Made by a program: the position numbers and the translations under genes
Assembly: GCF_019112545.1 (NCBI RefSeq)
Contig: NW_025064927.1
Location: forward strand, 116,286 to 180,285
Length of the DNA: 64,000 bases
Source: Guyanagaster necrorhizus
Taxonomy: Eukaryota > Basidiomycota > Agaricomycetes > Agaricales > Physalacriaceae
Reading direction: 5' to 3'
The notes under the pieces: generated by a model
The model's input: only the letters and a program-made list of their open reading frames with translations
Database searches by the model: none
Told to the model about the DNA's origin: nothing
Part shown: positions 61,828 to 64,000 of the stretch, piece after piece
Layout of the letters: each line of letters starts with the position of its first letter
Position numbering within the stretch: the stretch's first letter is position 1

Positions 61828-64000
<2,173 letters not shown>

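Overview
This window looks like nuclear DNA of a filamentous basidiomycete, most likely an agaricomycete. Its genes are dense and broken by many 45-60 nt introns. They include paired aryl-alcohol-oxidase-type GMC flavoproteins, a Zn2Cys6 regulator, a LysM protein and Ty3/gypsy chromoviral retroelements. I cannot name the species. Exon maps were built by hand from reading frame, phase and splice consensus; those given with coordinates keep frame across every junction unless stated.

Layout. Bases 1-6700 are a decayed retroelement block in which I found no CG dinucleotide between about 72 and 6706. It holds a Ty3/gypsy element with reverse transcriptase, RNase H and integrase followed by an LTR, then the 3' half of a second chromovirus with a chromodomain and its own LTR-like end, then an unidentified TE scrap. 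At the edge lies a three-frame relic of a wax-synthase-like gene. From 7.3 to 14.5 kb is a housekeeping block: C-5 sterol desaturase (ERG3-like), the mitochondrial complex I Fe-S assembly ATPase (IND1/NUBPL), a 19-exon uncharacterised gene with an internal tandem duplication, and polyprenyl diphosphate synthase (COQ1). Bases 14.5-17.9 kb are mostly non-coding, with a frameshifted small-protein pseudogene.

Bases 18.0-35.4 kb form a metabolic neighbourhood: a Zn2Cys6 transcription factor, a sugar-type MFS transporter divergently paired with a flavin (Baeyer-Villiger-like) monooxygenase, a type-B carboxylesterase, a deleted FAD-oxidoreductase pseudogene, a LanC-like protein and a second sugar-type MFS transporter. 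Ketone oxygenation to an ester followed by ester cleavage is an established catabolic pairing, so a small uptake-and-degradation or tailoring cluster is plausible. That is inference from gene order and family.

Bases 36.9-46.0 kb carry an NYN-domain protein, a BRE4/ArAE-type membrane protein, a GDT1/TMEM165-family cation transporter and LSm6, all on the minus strand. Bases 46.2-50.8 kb are poorly resolved. From 50.9 kb come a LysM secreted protein, a DUF2358-like mitochondrial protein, a single-pass surface protein with a PPxY tail, and two tandem GMC oxidoreductases, the second cut by the window end.

Two genome-level oddities recur. Several introns in four genes appear to use GC-AG rather than GT-AG borders, including two in the carboxylesterase that make it look broken under GT-AG rules. 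Several genes also contain in-frame exons of only 18-21 nt.
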